A stretch of DNA of 64,000 nt from the NCBI GenBank assembly GCA_001603115.1, contig LVBG01000011.1:17722-81721 (forward strand). The letters are read 5' to 3'. A program made the position numbers and the translations under genes. Of this stretch, positions 19,870-30,300 are shown piece after piece; the first letter of the stretch is position 1, and each line of letters begins with the position of its first letter. Origin of the DNA: Spirochaetales bacterium Spiro_05. Lineage in GTDB: Bacteria > Spirochaetota > Spirochaetia > Sphaerochaetales > Sphaerochaetaceae. The notes below the pieces were generated by a model. It searched no databases, was not told the DNA's origin, and saw nothing but the letters and a program-made list of their open reading frames with translations.

Positions 19870-19963
19870 ACATATCTGACACTTGTCGTATGTCACAACA
19901 AAAAAATGAGTATTTGTTGCAAAACGACTTGCATAAGCGATTTATTTTCGCTACCGTACGCCT

Positions 19964-20467
19964 ATGCAGACAACACAGAAGAGTATTGTGGCCGTTTTGT
20001 TGGGGAGCGAGAGCGACTTGGACCGGGTACAGGGAGCTTTCCAGGTTCTTTCAGAGCTGGGGATTCCCTTCGAGAAAAGGATTCTCTCCGCCCATCGTAC
20101 CAGCGATGATACGATAGCCTTTGCAGAAACTGCTGCCCAACGTGGCCTGAAAGTGCTGATTGCAGCGGCAGGGAAGGCAGCCCACCTTGGCGGGGTGCTG
20201 GCCAGCAGGACCCTCTTGCCGGTGATCGGCATCCCTTTGTCCACCTCTCTTTCTGGCCTCGATGCACTCTTTTCGACCGTGCAGATGCCAACCGGCTATC
20301 CGGTGGCGAGCGTGGCCATAGATGGGGCAGCCAACGCAGCTCTGCTTGCCGCCCAGATCCTGGCTCTCCAGGATCCCCAACTCTCAGAAAAGCTGGCCAA
20401 AAGGCGCCTTGCCATGGCTGAGCAGGTAATAAGTGCAGACGCGCGAATCAACAAGAGCTTTCCCTGA
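19964..20467 (+). CDS. purE: PurE, AIR carboxylase / N5-CAIR mutase
   Basis: GSESDLDRV, SAHRTSDD, AAAGKAAHLGGVLASRTLLPVIGIP, VQMPTGYPVASVAIDGAANAALLAAQIL. Confidence 0.93.
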   Translation: MQTTQKSIVAVLLGSESDLDRVQGAFQVLSELGIPFEKRILSAHRTSDDTIAFAETAAQRGLKVLIAAAGKAAHLGGVLASRTLLPVIGIPLSTSLSGLDALFSTVQMPTGYPVASVAIDGAANAALLAAQILALQDPQLSEKLAKRRLAMAEQVISADARINKSFP

Positions 20468-20489
20468 TAAACAGGTGAAGCTCTTTTTT
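20453..20489 (+). terminator. Rho-independent terminator-like hairpin between purE and purC
   Basis: AAGAGCTTtcCCTG-ataaa-CAGGtgAAGCTCTT followed by T4; spans the purE stop codon. Confidence 0.8.
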
Positions 20490-20509
20490 AATTGCAAGAG
20501 GGAGATGTC

Positions 20510-21223
20510 ATGCAAAAAACACAGCAGCTGTATGAGGGAAAGGCGAAGAAAGTCTATGCAACCGATGAGGCAGGCGTTTACATCGTCTCCTACAAGGATG
20601 ATGCGACAGCCTTCAACGGGTTGAAGAAGGGCACGATCGAACACAAGGGCAGCATCAACAACAGGGTGAGCAACCATCTGATGCAGCTGTTGGAGAAGCA
20701 AGGGATTCCCACCCATCTTTTGCAAGAGCTTTCAGAGTGCGAGACTGCGGTCAGAAAGGTGCGCATCATTCCCTTGGAAGTCATCGTCCGCAACATTGCT
20801 GCCGGCTCGCTTTCGACTCGTCTCGGCCTTGAAGAAGGGACGAAGCTAGGTTGTACCGTGCTTGAGTTCTGTTACAAACGGGATGATTTGGGTGACCCGC
20901 TGGTAAATGAGTACCACATCAGGGCCCTCGGTCTTGCACGTGATGAAGAGCTTGCCCAGCTCAGCTCCTACAGCCTCAAGATCAATGACATCCTTGGGTC
21001 CTACCTGAGGGACCTCGGTATTGAGCTGGTGGATTTCAAGCTTGAGTTCGGCATCACCGACGAAGGCAAGCTGATTCTTGCTGATGAGATCTCACCCGAT
21101 ACCTGCAGGTTCTGGGACACCAAGACCGGCAAGAAGCTGGACAAGGATCGGTTCCGCCGCGACCTCGGCTCGGTAGAGGAAGCGTATCAGGAAGTGCTCT
21201 TCCGCTTGCTGGGCATCAACTGA
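20510..21223 (+). CDS. purC: SAICAR synthetase PurC
   Basis: LYEGKAKKVYATD, SYKDDATAFNGLKKGTIEHKG, LADEISPDTCRFWD. Confidence 0.96.
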   Translation: MQKTQQLYEGKAKKVYATDEAGVYIVSYKDDATAFNGLKKGTIEHKGSINNRVSNHLMQLLEKQGIPTHLLQELSECETAVRKVRIIPLEVIVRNIAAGSLSTRLGLEEGTKLGCTVLEFCYKRDDLGDPLVNEYHIRALGLARDEELAQLSSYSLKINDILGSYLRDLGIELVDFKLEFGITDEGKLILADEISPDTCRFWDTKTGKKLDKDRFRRDLGSVEEAYQEVLFRLLGIN

Positions 21224-22635
21224 TGGCCACTCTTAAGGAAGCGTGCGGGCTGTTTGGCATCTTCTCCGAAGCCGCCGTAGATACCGCCCAGTTCTGCCAC
21301 CTTGGCCTCTACTCGTTGCAGCATCGCGGGCAGGAAGGGTGTGGCATTGCCTGGAATGACAAAGGCTCGCTGACTGTGCAGAAGGACCTTGGGCTGGTTG
21401 CCGAGGTATTTCCTGAACCCGTGCAGGTCACATCCACCACCCGGATGGCAATCGCCCATACGCGGTATGGGACCAGCGGGGAACGATCACGTGAGAATGT
21501 GCAGCCCTTGCTCATCCGTCACCAGATGGGAAGCATGGCCTTGGCCCACAACGGGAACCTCACCAACGATGTGCAGCTTCGCTCATCCTTGGAGCAGCAG
21601 GGCTCACTCTTCCACACTACCAGTGATACCGAGGTGATAGCCTACATCATCACCAAGCATCGGCTTTGCAGTGAGAGTGTGGAGGAAGCGATTGAGAAGG
21701 CAATGGATGAGCTGAAAGGCTCGTACTCGCTTCTGGTCATGACCGCAGGCAAGCTCATTGCAGTCCGCGATCGGTGGGGTTTCAAGCCCCTGTGCATGGG
21801 AAAGCTTGAGGATGGCTATGTATTTGCCAGCGAGAGCTGTGCCCTCGATGCGGTGGGAGCCAAGTTTTTACGGGATGTAGAGCCCGGGGAAATTTGCATC
21901 GTCGATGCCAAGACAGGTCAGCTGGAGAGCAAGAAGCGTCATGTAGGGGAGACCAAGGGCAGTCTCTGTGTGTTTGAGCTGATCTACTTTGCCCGCCCTG
22001 ATAGCGTCATCGATACGATCAGCGTACACCAGGCCAGGCTGCGCAGCGGTGCCTTCCTCGCACTGGAACACCCAGCCCAGGCGGATGTGGTCATCGGAGT
22101 GCCCGACAGCGGCATCGATGCAGCCATCGGCTATGCCTGGCAGTCGGGCATTCCCTACAGCATCGGCTTCATCAAGAACAAGTACATCGGTCGCACCTTC
22201 ATCCAGCCCAAGCAGGGAGAACGGGAGAGCGGGGTGCGCATCAAGCTCAATCCCATCGCCTCCACGGTGGCTGGCAAGCGGGTGGTGCTCATCGATGATT
22301 CGATTGTCCGGGGAACCACCAGCAAGCGGATCGTCCGCCTCTTGCGCGAAGCTGGGGCGAAGGAAGTGCACCTTCGCTCTTCCGCTCCTCCCTTCCTCCA
22401 CCCCTGTTACTACGGAACAGACATCGATTCGCGCAAGGATCTGTTCGCCCACAAGTATTCCCATCAGGAGATGCAGAAGATCCTGGATGTCGACTCGTTG
22501 GGATTCCTGCTTCCCGAGCAGGTGCTCAAACTCAGCGACCATCCATCCATCGGCTTTTGCAGCGCCTGCTTTACCGGCTCCTATCCGTGCGAGCCACCAC
22601 AAGGAGTTGTTGATGCATCCTCAGAGTCACAGTGA
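21223..22635 (+). CDS. purF: Amidophosphoribosyltransferase PurF
   Basis: ACGLFGIFSEA after start Met, LYSLQHRGQEGCGIAW, VVLIDDSIVRGTTSKRIV PRPP motif. Confidence 0.97.
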   Translation: MATLKEACGLFGIFSEAAVDTAQFCHLGLYSLQHRGQEGCGIAWNDKGSLTVQKDLGLVAEVFPEPVQVTSTTRMAIAHTRYGTSGERSRENVQPLLIRHQMGSMALAHNGNLTNDVQLRSSLEQQGSLFHTTSDTEVIAYIITKHRLCSESVEEAIEKAMDELKGSYSLLVMTAGKLIAVRDRWGFKPLCMGKLEDGYVFASESCALDAVGAKFLRDVEPGEICIVDAKTGQLESKKRHVGETKGSLCVFELIYFARPDSVIDTISVHQARLRSGAFLALEHPAQADVVIGVPDSGIDAAIGYAWQSGIPYSIGFIKNKYIGRTFIQPKQGERESGVRIKLNPIASTVAGKRVVLIDDSIVRGTTSKRIVRLLREAGAKEVHLRSSAPPFLHPCYYGTDIDSRKDLFAHKYSHQEMQKILDVDSLGFLLPEQVLKLSDHPSIGFCSACFTGSYPCEPPQGVVDASSESQ

Positions 22636-23647
22636 ACGGTATGCCGAAAGCGGGGTGGATATCCGCCGAGGGTATGAGGCGGTTGAGTTGATCAAGGCCC
22701 ATGTGGCAAGAACTGCCATCAAGGGGGTTCGCTCGGATATCGGCGGCTTTGGCGGCATGTTCGAGCTCGACCTCTCCGAGTGCCCGAATCCGGTTCTGGT
22801 CAGCGGGACCGACGGGGTGGGCACCAAGCTCAAGCTCGCCTTTGCCCTGGACAAGCATGATACCATCGGCATCGATTGCGTGGCCATGTGCGTCAACGAT
22901 GTCATCTGCTGCGGGGCACGGCCGAAGATCTTCCTCGACTACATCGCATTGGGAAAGCTCGAACCGAAAAAGGTGGAGCAGATAGTGAAAGGCGTTGCCC
23001 AGGGCTGTCTTCTGGCAGGTTGTGCCCTGATAGGGGGAGAGACGGCCGAGATGCCGGGTTTCTATGGCTCAGGGGAGTATGACATCGCGGGCTTCTGCAC
23101 CGCAGTGGTGGACAAGACCAAGATTTTCGATACCGCATCCATCACAGAAGGGGATGTCTTGGTTGGCTTGCCTTCCTCGGGCGTCCACTCCAACGGCTTT
23201 TCCTTGGTCCGTTCAATCTTCGACTTGGACAAGCATCCCGAAAACCTTGGGGCATACTATCCAGAGCTTGGATCCACGTTGGGTGCAGCCTTGCTCGAGC
23301 CTACCCGCATCTATGTCCAAGAGGTGCTCTCCCTCTCAGAGCAGGTACCGATCAAGGGGGCGAGCCATATCACCGGGGGCGGGTTCTTCGAGAACATTCC
23401 CCGCTCCCTCCCACAGGGTCTGGGAGCAAGGATCGAGAAGCAGAAGGTGAGGATCCATCCCATCTTCACCTTGATGCAGAAGCTCTCCTCCATCGATGAC
23501 CGGCAGATGTTCAACACCTTCAACATGGGGGTGGGCATGGTCCTCATCCTGGATAAGGACGATGCCGCACAAGCGTTGTCGCTCCTGCCTGACGCCTATG
23601 TGCTGGGCTCGGTGGAGGCAAGTGACGAGCCTCTGGTGCTGCTATGA
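22613..23647 (+). CDS. purM: AIR synthetase PurM
   Basis: 344 aa from ATG 22613 (SD AAGGAG at 22601); VSGTDGVGTKLKLAF, GGETAEMPGFY, SHITGGGFFENIPR. Confidence 0.96.
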   Translation: MHPQSHSERYAESGVDIRRGYEAVELIKAHVARTAIKGVRSDIGGFGGMFELDLSECPNPVLVSGTDGVGTKLKLAFALDKHDTIGIDCVAMCVNDVICCGARPKIFLDYIALGKLEPKKVEQIVKGVAQGCLLAGCALIGGETAEMPGFYGSGEYDIAGFCTAVVDKTKIFDTASITEGDVLVGLPSSGVHSNGFSLVRSIFDLDKHPENLGAYYPELGSTLGAALLEPTRIYVQEVLSLSEQVPIKGASHITGGGFFENIPRSLPQGLGARIEKQKVRIHPIFTLMQKLSSIDDRQMFNTFNMGVGMVLILDKDDAAQALSLLPDAYVLGSVEASDEPLVLL

Positions 23648-24924
23648 TACGTATTGCGGTACTGGCAAGCGGAAGCGGTACCAACCTCCAGGCGCTTTTG
23701 GACGCTGATCTGCTTCCCGGTGAGGTGGTGCTGGTTGCCAGCGACAAGCCCGATGCGCAGGCCCTTGGGCGCAGCAGGATGAAGGGAATCCCTTCCATCG
23801 GCCTCGATCGCAAGACGTTGGGGAGAAAAGCCTTTGAGCAAACGCTCGAAGACCTGTTGGGCGAGCATGCGGTTGACTTGATCGTGCTCGCAGGCTTTCT
23901 GACCATCCTCTCTGCACCGTTTGTGAATGCGCATAGGAATCGCATCATCAACATACATCCCTCCCTGCTCCCCTCTTTCGGAGGAAAAGGGTATTATGGG
24001 GAGCGTGTCCATGAAGCGGTTCTCAAGCGAGGGGTGAAGATCAGCGGGGCGACGGTCCATCTGGTGACCGAAGAGGCGGACGAAGGCCCGATCCTTGCGC
24101 AGCAGGCTCTCAGTGTCGCCGATGATGATACTCCCACATCTTTGGGGCAACGAATCCTCAAGACCATTGAGTGGACCTTGCTGCCCAAGACGGTGCAACA
24201 GTATTGCCGGAAATTGGAGGAAGAGATGCAACTCGAAACATATCTGAAAGGTCTGCGCTACCCGGGCAGGGGCATCCTCTGCGGCCTGAGTGAGGAAGGC
24301 AAAGCCTTGCTCATCTACTTCATCACTGCCCGCAGTAAGCACAGCAGGAATCGGATGCTTGTCGCCCAAAACGAAATGGTGCGTACCCAAGCAATCGATG
24401 AGAGCCTTCTTGTGGACCCTTCTCTGATCATCTACCGGGCGATCGACCGCATCGGCAACGCGTTTGTGGTGGCGAACGGGGACCAGAGTGATGCCATCCT
24501 TGCCTCCTTGGCCTGCGGACACTCCTTTGAGGAGGGCTTGGCTGCTGCTACCTACGAGCCGGATGCGCCCAACTACACCCCGCGTATCAGCGCCCTTTTC
24601 CAAACCGGGGGGCCCATTTCCTACACCCTCTCCATCCTTCGCAGGAGAGAGGACGGTTCGTGTGAGCATGCCTTTTTCCCCTCTGCAAAGCTGCAGGCAG
24701 GAGAGGGCCATCTGATCCATACCTATGAGAAGGAAGAAGAGCCTCTTTCCTCCTTTGCAGGGGAGCCCAGAAAGATGCTTCTCAAAGGGAGCGGGGAAAC
24801 GTTGGCCCAGGGGGTTTGGCAGAGCCTGGATGAGCGGGTCCGGGTAGGCTTGTGTGTGAAAGAAATCGATCTGGATACCCATGAGGTCCAGACCATCATC
24901 ATCAATGCAGAAGAGAGGAGATAG
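23644..24924 (+). CDS. Fusion protein: GAR transformylase (PurN) + PurO-type IMP cyclohydrolase
   Basis: N-term ~194 aa: ASGSGTNLQALLDA, NIHPSLLPSFGGKGYYGERVHEAV, GATVHLVTEEADEGPI (PurN); C-term from Met195: YPGRGILCG...YFITARSKHSRNR...VANGDQSDAI...PNYTPRISALF (archaeal PurO-like). No stop between. Confidence 0.9.
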   Translation: MIRIAVLASGSGTNLQALLDADLLPGEVVLVASDKPDAQALGRSRMKGIPSIGLDRKTLGRKAFEQTLEDLLGEHAVDLIVLAGFLTILSAPFVNAHRNRIINIHPSLLPSFGGKGYYGERVHEAVLKRGVKISGATVHLVTEEADEGPILAQQALSVADDDTPTSLGQRILKTIEWTLLPKTVQQYCRKLEEEMQLETYLKGLRYPGRGILCGLSEEGKALLIYFITARSKHSRNRMLVAQNEMVRTQAIDESLLVDPSLIIYRAIDRIGNAFVVANGDQSDAILASLACGHSFEEGLAAATYEPDAPNYTPRISALFQTGGPISYTLSILRRREDGSCEHAFFPSAKLQAGEGHLIHTYEKEEEPLSSFAGEPRKMLLKGSGETLAQGVWQSLDERVRVGLCVKEIDLDTHEVQTIIINAEERR

Positions 24925-24927
24925 CGC

Positions 24928-26085
24928 GTGGACCGTCTTGAATTGAAGTATGGGTGCAATCCAAACCAGAAACAGGCTGCCATCAGTGTGGAATCAGGGA
25001 GTCTTCCCCTCCAGGTGCTCAACGGAAAGGCAGGGTATATAAACCTGCTCGATGCTCTCAATGGTTGGCAGCTTGTCAGCTCGTTGAAGAGGGCAACCGG
25101 CCTTGCCTCTGCAGCATCCTTCAAGCATGTGAGCCCTGCAGGTGCTGCCGTAGGACTGGCCCTTGATGAGGTGGAGCGAAGTATGTACTTCATTTCGGAA
25201 AGCCAGGAGCTTTCGAGCCTGGCTGCAGCCTATGTACGTGCCCGCGGTGCCGACCGCATGTCCTCCTTCGGCGATTTCATCAGCCTCAGCGATGAATGCG
25301 ACCTCAGTACTGCAAAAGTCATCAAGGCGGAGGTCAGTGACGGGGTGATCGCCCCCTCCTATACAGCTGAGGCGTTGGAGATCCTTAAGCAAAAGAAAGA
25401 CGGTTCCTTCACCGTCCTCGCCATCGATCCCGGTTGGCAAGCCCCGCTTCTGGAGACGCGCTCGGTGTTCGGCATCACCTTCACCCAGGAGCGCAATACA
25501 GTGGTATTGGACAGGGGTATCCTCACAGGCGTGGTGACACGCAAGAAAGAGATTCCCGAGGATGCGGTGATCGACCTTCTGGTTGCCCTCAATACCCTCA
25601 AGTACACCCAGTCCAACTCCGTCTGCTATGCGAAACGCGGGCAGACCATCGGGGTGGGGGCCGGCCAGCAGTCACGCATCCATTGCACCCGTCTTGCCGG
25701 GGATAAGGCAGATCTGTGGCACTTGCGCCAGTGCAAGGCTGTGCTCGATCTTCCCTTCTTGCCCAAGCTCAGCCGCAATGACAAGGACAACGCGGTGGAA
25801 CACTACCTGCAGGGAGAGCTGGAAGGGTGGCGGCAGTATTTCAGTGAGGAGGTCGTCCCTCTTTCGGCAGAGCAAAAAAAGGAAATCCTTTCGCAGGTAA
25901 GCGGGGTCAGCCTGGCCAGTGATGCCTTCTTCCCCTTCCGCGACAATATCGACAGGGCTGCTCGCAGCGGGGTCTCCTATGTCGTACAGAGCGGAGGGTC
26001 CCTTCGTGACGAGCTGGTCATCGAGGCGTGTGACGCGTACAAGATGGTGATGGTGTGCAACGCCATCCGTCTCTTCCACCACTAG
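24928..26085 (+). CDS. Stand-alone AICAR formyltransferase (AICARFT domain of PurH), GTG start
   Basis: KYGCNPNQK, FKHVSPAGAAVG, GDFISLSDECD, TQSNSVCYAKRGQTIGVGAGQQSRIHCTRLAGDKAD; lacks the N-terminal MGS-like IMP cyclohydrolase domain. Confidence 0.92.
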   Translation: MDRLELKYGCNPNQKQAAISVESGSLPLQVLNGKAGYINLLDALNGWQLVSSLKRATGLASAASFKHVSPAGAAVGLALDEVERSMYFISESQELSSLAAAYVRARGADRMSSFGDFISLSDECDLSTAKVIKAEVSDGVIAPSYTAEALEILKQKKDGSFTVLAIDPGWQAPLLETRSVFGITFTQERNTVVLDRGILTGVVTRKKEIPEDAVIDLLVALNTLKYTQSNSVCYAKRGQTIGVGAGQQSRIHCTRLAGDKADLWHLRQCKAVLDLPFLPKLSRNDKDNAVEHYLQGELEGWRQYFSEEVVPLSAEQKKEILSQVSGVSLASDAFFPFRDNIDRAARSGVSYVVQSGGSLRDELVIEACDAYKMVMVCNAIRLFHH

Positions 26086-26086
26086 G

Positions 26087-27388
26087 ATGCGCGTCCTCAT
26101 CGTCGGTTCGGGCGGCCGCGAACACGCCTTGGCAAAAGCGATTGCAAAGAGTGCTTTGCATCCCGTTCTCTTCGGAATCGGGGTGAATGCCGGCATGTCG
26201 GGTCTGGCTGAGATGCAGGACATCAAGCTCTCCGATCATCAGGCCATTCTCTCCTATGCTTGGGACAAGGAGATTGACTTTGCAGTCATCGGGCCAGACC
26301 AGCCTTTGGTGGATGGCTTGGTCGATCTGTTGGAGACAGGGGGAATCCGTTGTTTCGGACCCAATAAGCGCGCAAGCAGGGTTGAGGGCAGCAAGGCTTG
26401 GGCAAAGGCTTTCATGCAGCGCCATCACATCCCCACACCCGCCTATCGTGTGTTCAGCGATGTCAATGAAGCGATGGAGTATGGTGCAATCTGTCCGCTT
26501 CCCATCGTCATCAAAGCCGATGGGCTTGCTCTGGGAAAGGGGGTGGTCATCGCTGAGGACCGAAGCACACTCTTCTCGACGCTTACCGGCATGATGGTCG
26601 ACCATATTCACGGCAAGAGCGGGGAGACGATTGTCATGGAGCAGTTCGTTACCGGTCCTGAAGTCAGCCTTTTGGTGCTTTGTGACGGCGAACATGCACT
26701 CCCCTTATTGAGCGCCATGGACCACAAGCGGGCTTGGGATGGGGACCAGGGACCCAATACCGGGGGGATGGGCGTGGTTGCACCAAACCCGTACTATACC
26801 CAAGAGGTGGCCGATTTCTGCATGCAAAACATCGTGCTTCCGACCATCAGGGGACTCAAGGAGGAAGGCAGCTCATTTGTAGGCTGCCTTTTCTTCGGCC
26901 TCATGATCACCCCCGACGCACCTACGGTCATTGAGTACAACTGTCGTTTCGGCGATCCTGAAGCCGAGGCTGTGCTTGCTCTGCTCGATGATGATTTGCT
27001 GGATCTCCTTCTCAGTGCCCGCGAAGGTACGCTGGATACCAGGCATGTACGTTTCCATCCAGGCTATGCCGTTTCGGTTACTGTCGCCAGCAGGGGATAT
27101 CCCGTCTGTTCTGAGATTGGCAAGCAGATCACCATCGGCAAGATGGCTGACAACGTTGAGGTCCTATATGCAGCGGTAGCTCAAACTGTGAACGGAGAGC
27201 TGATTTCCACCGGGGGGCGGGTGCTCCACGTAGTGGGGAGGGGCTCGGGCATACAAGAGGCGAGAGAGGCTGCGTACGAAGCAGTGAAGCAGACGCATTT
27301 TACAGGGATGCACTATCGCACTGACATCGGTTTTCGTGCGTTGAAGAGGGAGGAGTCTGATGGTTCATCAGGTGCTGTTGTGTCGTAA
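26087..27388 (+). CDS. purD: GAR synthetase PurD
   Basis: MRVLIVGSGGREHALAKAI; RFGDPEAEAVL; ATP-grasp. Confidence 0.97.
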   Translation: MRVLIVGSGGREHALAKAIAKSALHPVLFGIGVNAGMSGLAEMQDIKLSDHQAILSYAWDKEIDFAVIGPDQPLVDGLVDLLETGGIRCFGPNKRASRVEGSKAWAKAFMQRHHIPTPAYRVFSDVNEAMEYGAICPLPIVIKADGLALGKGVVIAEDRSTLFSTLTGMMVDHIHGKSGETIVMEQFVTGPEVSLLVLCDGEHALPLLSAMDHKRAWDGDQGPNTGGMGVVAPNPYYTQEVADFCMQNIVLPTIRGLKEEGSSFVGCLFFGLMITPDAPTVIEYNCRFGDPEAEAVLALLDDDLLDLLLSAREGTLDTRHVRFHPGYAVSVTVASRGYPVCSEIGKQITIGKMADNVEVLYAAVAQTVNGELISTGGRVLHVVGRGSGIQEAREAAYEAVKQTHFTGMHYRTDIGFRALKREESDGSSGAVVS

Positions 27389-30300
27389 GGATGCGTTTAG
27401 GAACCAGGATGCCGAGTTGGCCGCTCAGCTTCGAAGCTTGCTGGGCTTGCAAGACCTCCAGGGCTTGCTGATCTGTCTTCGCTATGCGATCGAGGGTCTC
27501 GATGCAGGGCAAGCCTCCCTTCTGAGTGACCAGCTGCTGGTTGACAGCACGCGTGACAGGAAACTGGATTGCCTTCCTCAGGATACCTGGAATCTTGGGG
27601 TGGAGATGCACAGCGGGCAGTTCGACCAGCGTTCCTATGCTGTCCAGCTCTGCTGCAAGTTGCTGCTTCCCGAAGCGGATATCCAGGTCAGGACAGCCAC
27701 CTTTTACTGCTTTGAAGGTACCTTCAGTGAACAGGAGAAAGAGCGCGTGCGCTCTTACCTCATCAACGAGGTGGAAGCTCGAGAAGCCTCAGAACTGTTG
27801 GCCGACCATCTCTTTGAGCACCAAGAGGCTCCTGCCTTTCCTCCAAGTCTCGAGGGTTTTTGTGAGCAGCAGAACCTGAGGGCCCTGCTCGATGAGCACC
27901 AGCTTGCCATGGATGAGGATGACCTTGCCCTCATCCAGCGCTGGTTCACCTCCCAAGGTCGCAATCCCACGCTTACCGAGCTGAAGGTCTTGGATACCTA
28001 CTGGTCCGATCACTGCAGACATACGACCTTTCTCACCGAACTGGATGAGGTGGTGATTGATGACCCACAGATCGATGCCATCTATCGGATGTTTCTCAGC
28101 GACCGAATGAGACTCGGCGTGAACAAGAGCCTTACCCTCATGGAGCTTGCCACCTTTGCAGCCAAAGTCATACGGGCAGAAGGGGGCTTGACAGAGCTCG
28201 ACCAAAGCGATGAGATCAATGCCTGCTCAGTGCATATCGATGTGGATGTCGAAGGTGAGAAGGTTCCCTACCTGCTCCAGTTCAAGAACGAGACACACAA
28301 CCATCCGACCGAGATTGAGCCCTTCGGAGGGGCCGCCACCTGTATCGGCGGAGCCATCCGCGATCCTCTTTCGGGACGCAGTTACGTCTACCAGGGGATG
28401 AGGCTCTCAGGATCTGGCGACCCTACCACAGCCTTGGACCAGACACGTGAAGGAAAGCTTGCCCAACGCACCATTGCCCTACGATCCGCCCACGGCTTCA
28501 GCTCCTACGGCAACCAGATTGGCCTGGCTACCTCCTTGGTGGAGGAGTTCTATCACCCGGGGTTTGTTGCCAAGCACATGGAGCTGGGCTTTGTCATTGG
28601 CGCAGTGCCTCTGGCTCAGGTCAGACGGGAGAAGCCCGAACCTTCTGATGTGGTCATCCTCGTTGGGGGCAGGACTGGCCGGGACGGCTGCGGTGGTGCT
28701 ACCGGCTCTTCGAAGAGCCATGGCCTGACCAGTCTGGAGACGTGTGCCAGTGAGGTCCAGCGGGGCAATGCACCCCAGGAGCGCAAGTTGCAGCGTCTGA
28801 TGCGAAGAGCTGAGGTGACCCGCCTGATCAAGCGGTGCAATGATTTTGGTGCTGGGGGTGTGAGCGTAGCCATCGGAGAGCTGGCCGACGGGGTGATGAT
28901 CGACCTTGATGCACTTCCCACCAAGTACGAGGGGCTGGATGGGACAGAGCGGGCGATTAGCGAAAGCCAGGAGCGGATGGCCATGGTGGTTGCCGAGCAG
29001 GATGCAGCAGCCTTTCTTCGCTATGCCGAGGAGGAGAACCTCGAGGCGACGGTGGTTGCCCGGATTACCGAAGAACCTAAGCTGGTGATGCACTACCAAG
29101 GAAAGACCTTGGTGAACCTCAGCCGTGAGTTGCTCTCCAGCAATGGAGCGAAAAAGAGGGCGGGCGTCCATGTTCCCCGCTATGCGGACCCGACTGCGAA
29201 GCGAGCGCACTTTGGAGAAGCAGAGCTGGATGCATTACTTTGTGACCTCAACTCAGCAAGCAAGCAAGCGTTGTCACAGCGTTTTGACAATACCATCGGT
29301 GGAGGCAGTGTGCTGCAGAGCTATGGCGGAGTCACACAGTCAAGTCCGGCGCAGGTGATGGCAGCACTCATTCCGACAGCTGAGGGAAAGACCACAACCA
29401 CCAGCCTTGCTTCCTACGGCTATGACCCCTATGAATCTGAGGCAAATCCCTTCAGAGGAGCCTTTCTTGCAGTAACACACTCGCTTGCAAAAGTTGCGGC
29501 TGCAGGGGGTGATCTTGATCAGACCTATCTGACGTTCCAGGAGTACTTCGGAAAGCTTGGAAGCGACCCTATTCGTTGGGGCCTGCCGTTCGCCTCCCTC
29601 TTGGGCGCTTACAAGGCACAGCGGCTCTTCAGGACGGCCGCCATCGGGGGAAAGGACTCGATGAGCGGCACCTACGGCTCGCTTTCGGTTCCTCCCACGC
29701 TGGTAAGCTTTGCCGTAAGCGTGGCAGAGAAGCAGATGCTCGGCAGCAACCACTTTGCACAGGCAGGTTCATCGCTCTACCTCCTTGAAGCAGGGCGGGA
29801 AGAAGAGCTTCCCTCCCTTTTCAGCTACGTAAGCACCTTAGTTCGGCAAAAGCGAGTACGTGCAGCGTACGCCTTGGGCTGGGGTGGGTTGGCTCTTGCG
29901 GGAATTCACATGAGCATGGGCAATGAAATAGGGTGCATCTTTGCGTGCGAGCTTGATCTTGCCCAGAAGCGGTATGGATCTTTCCTGGTCGAGGTGGAAG
30001 GAGCTTTGGAGGTTGGTTTGAAGGTCGGCCGGACTACTGCAGAACCTGAGGTGGTATTCCCGACTTGCAGCAAGGATATCAAAGCACTGCGATCGAGTCT
30101 GGAAGCACCGCTTGCAGGAGTATATGGAGCGATGCATACAAAAGGTGAGCGAGTCCCCACCTTGGGCTTTGTTGCACAATCACATGCGAAATGCCGCTAC
30201 CCCAAGGCAAAACCACGGGTGCTCATCCCGGTCTTCGAGGGAACCAACTGTGAGCTCGACAGCCAGAGGGCATGGAAGGCAGTGGGAGCTGAGGTTGAAT

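Noticed and set aside
19877-19895. TGACA-N9-TGTCA dyad upstream of purE as a purine operator
   Set aside because: Five-bp arms are likely by chance and no known PurR/G-box or purine riboswitch core is visible.
23596-24882. 428 aa minus-strand ORF opposite the purN::purO gene
   Set aside because: Antisense shadow; the + frame carries all conserved PurN and PurO motifs.
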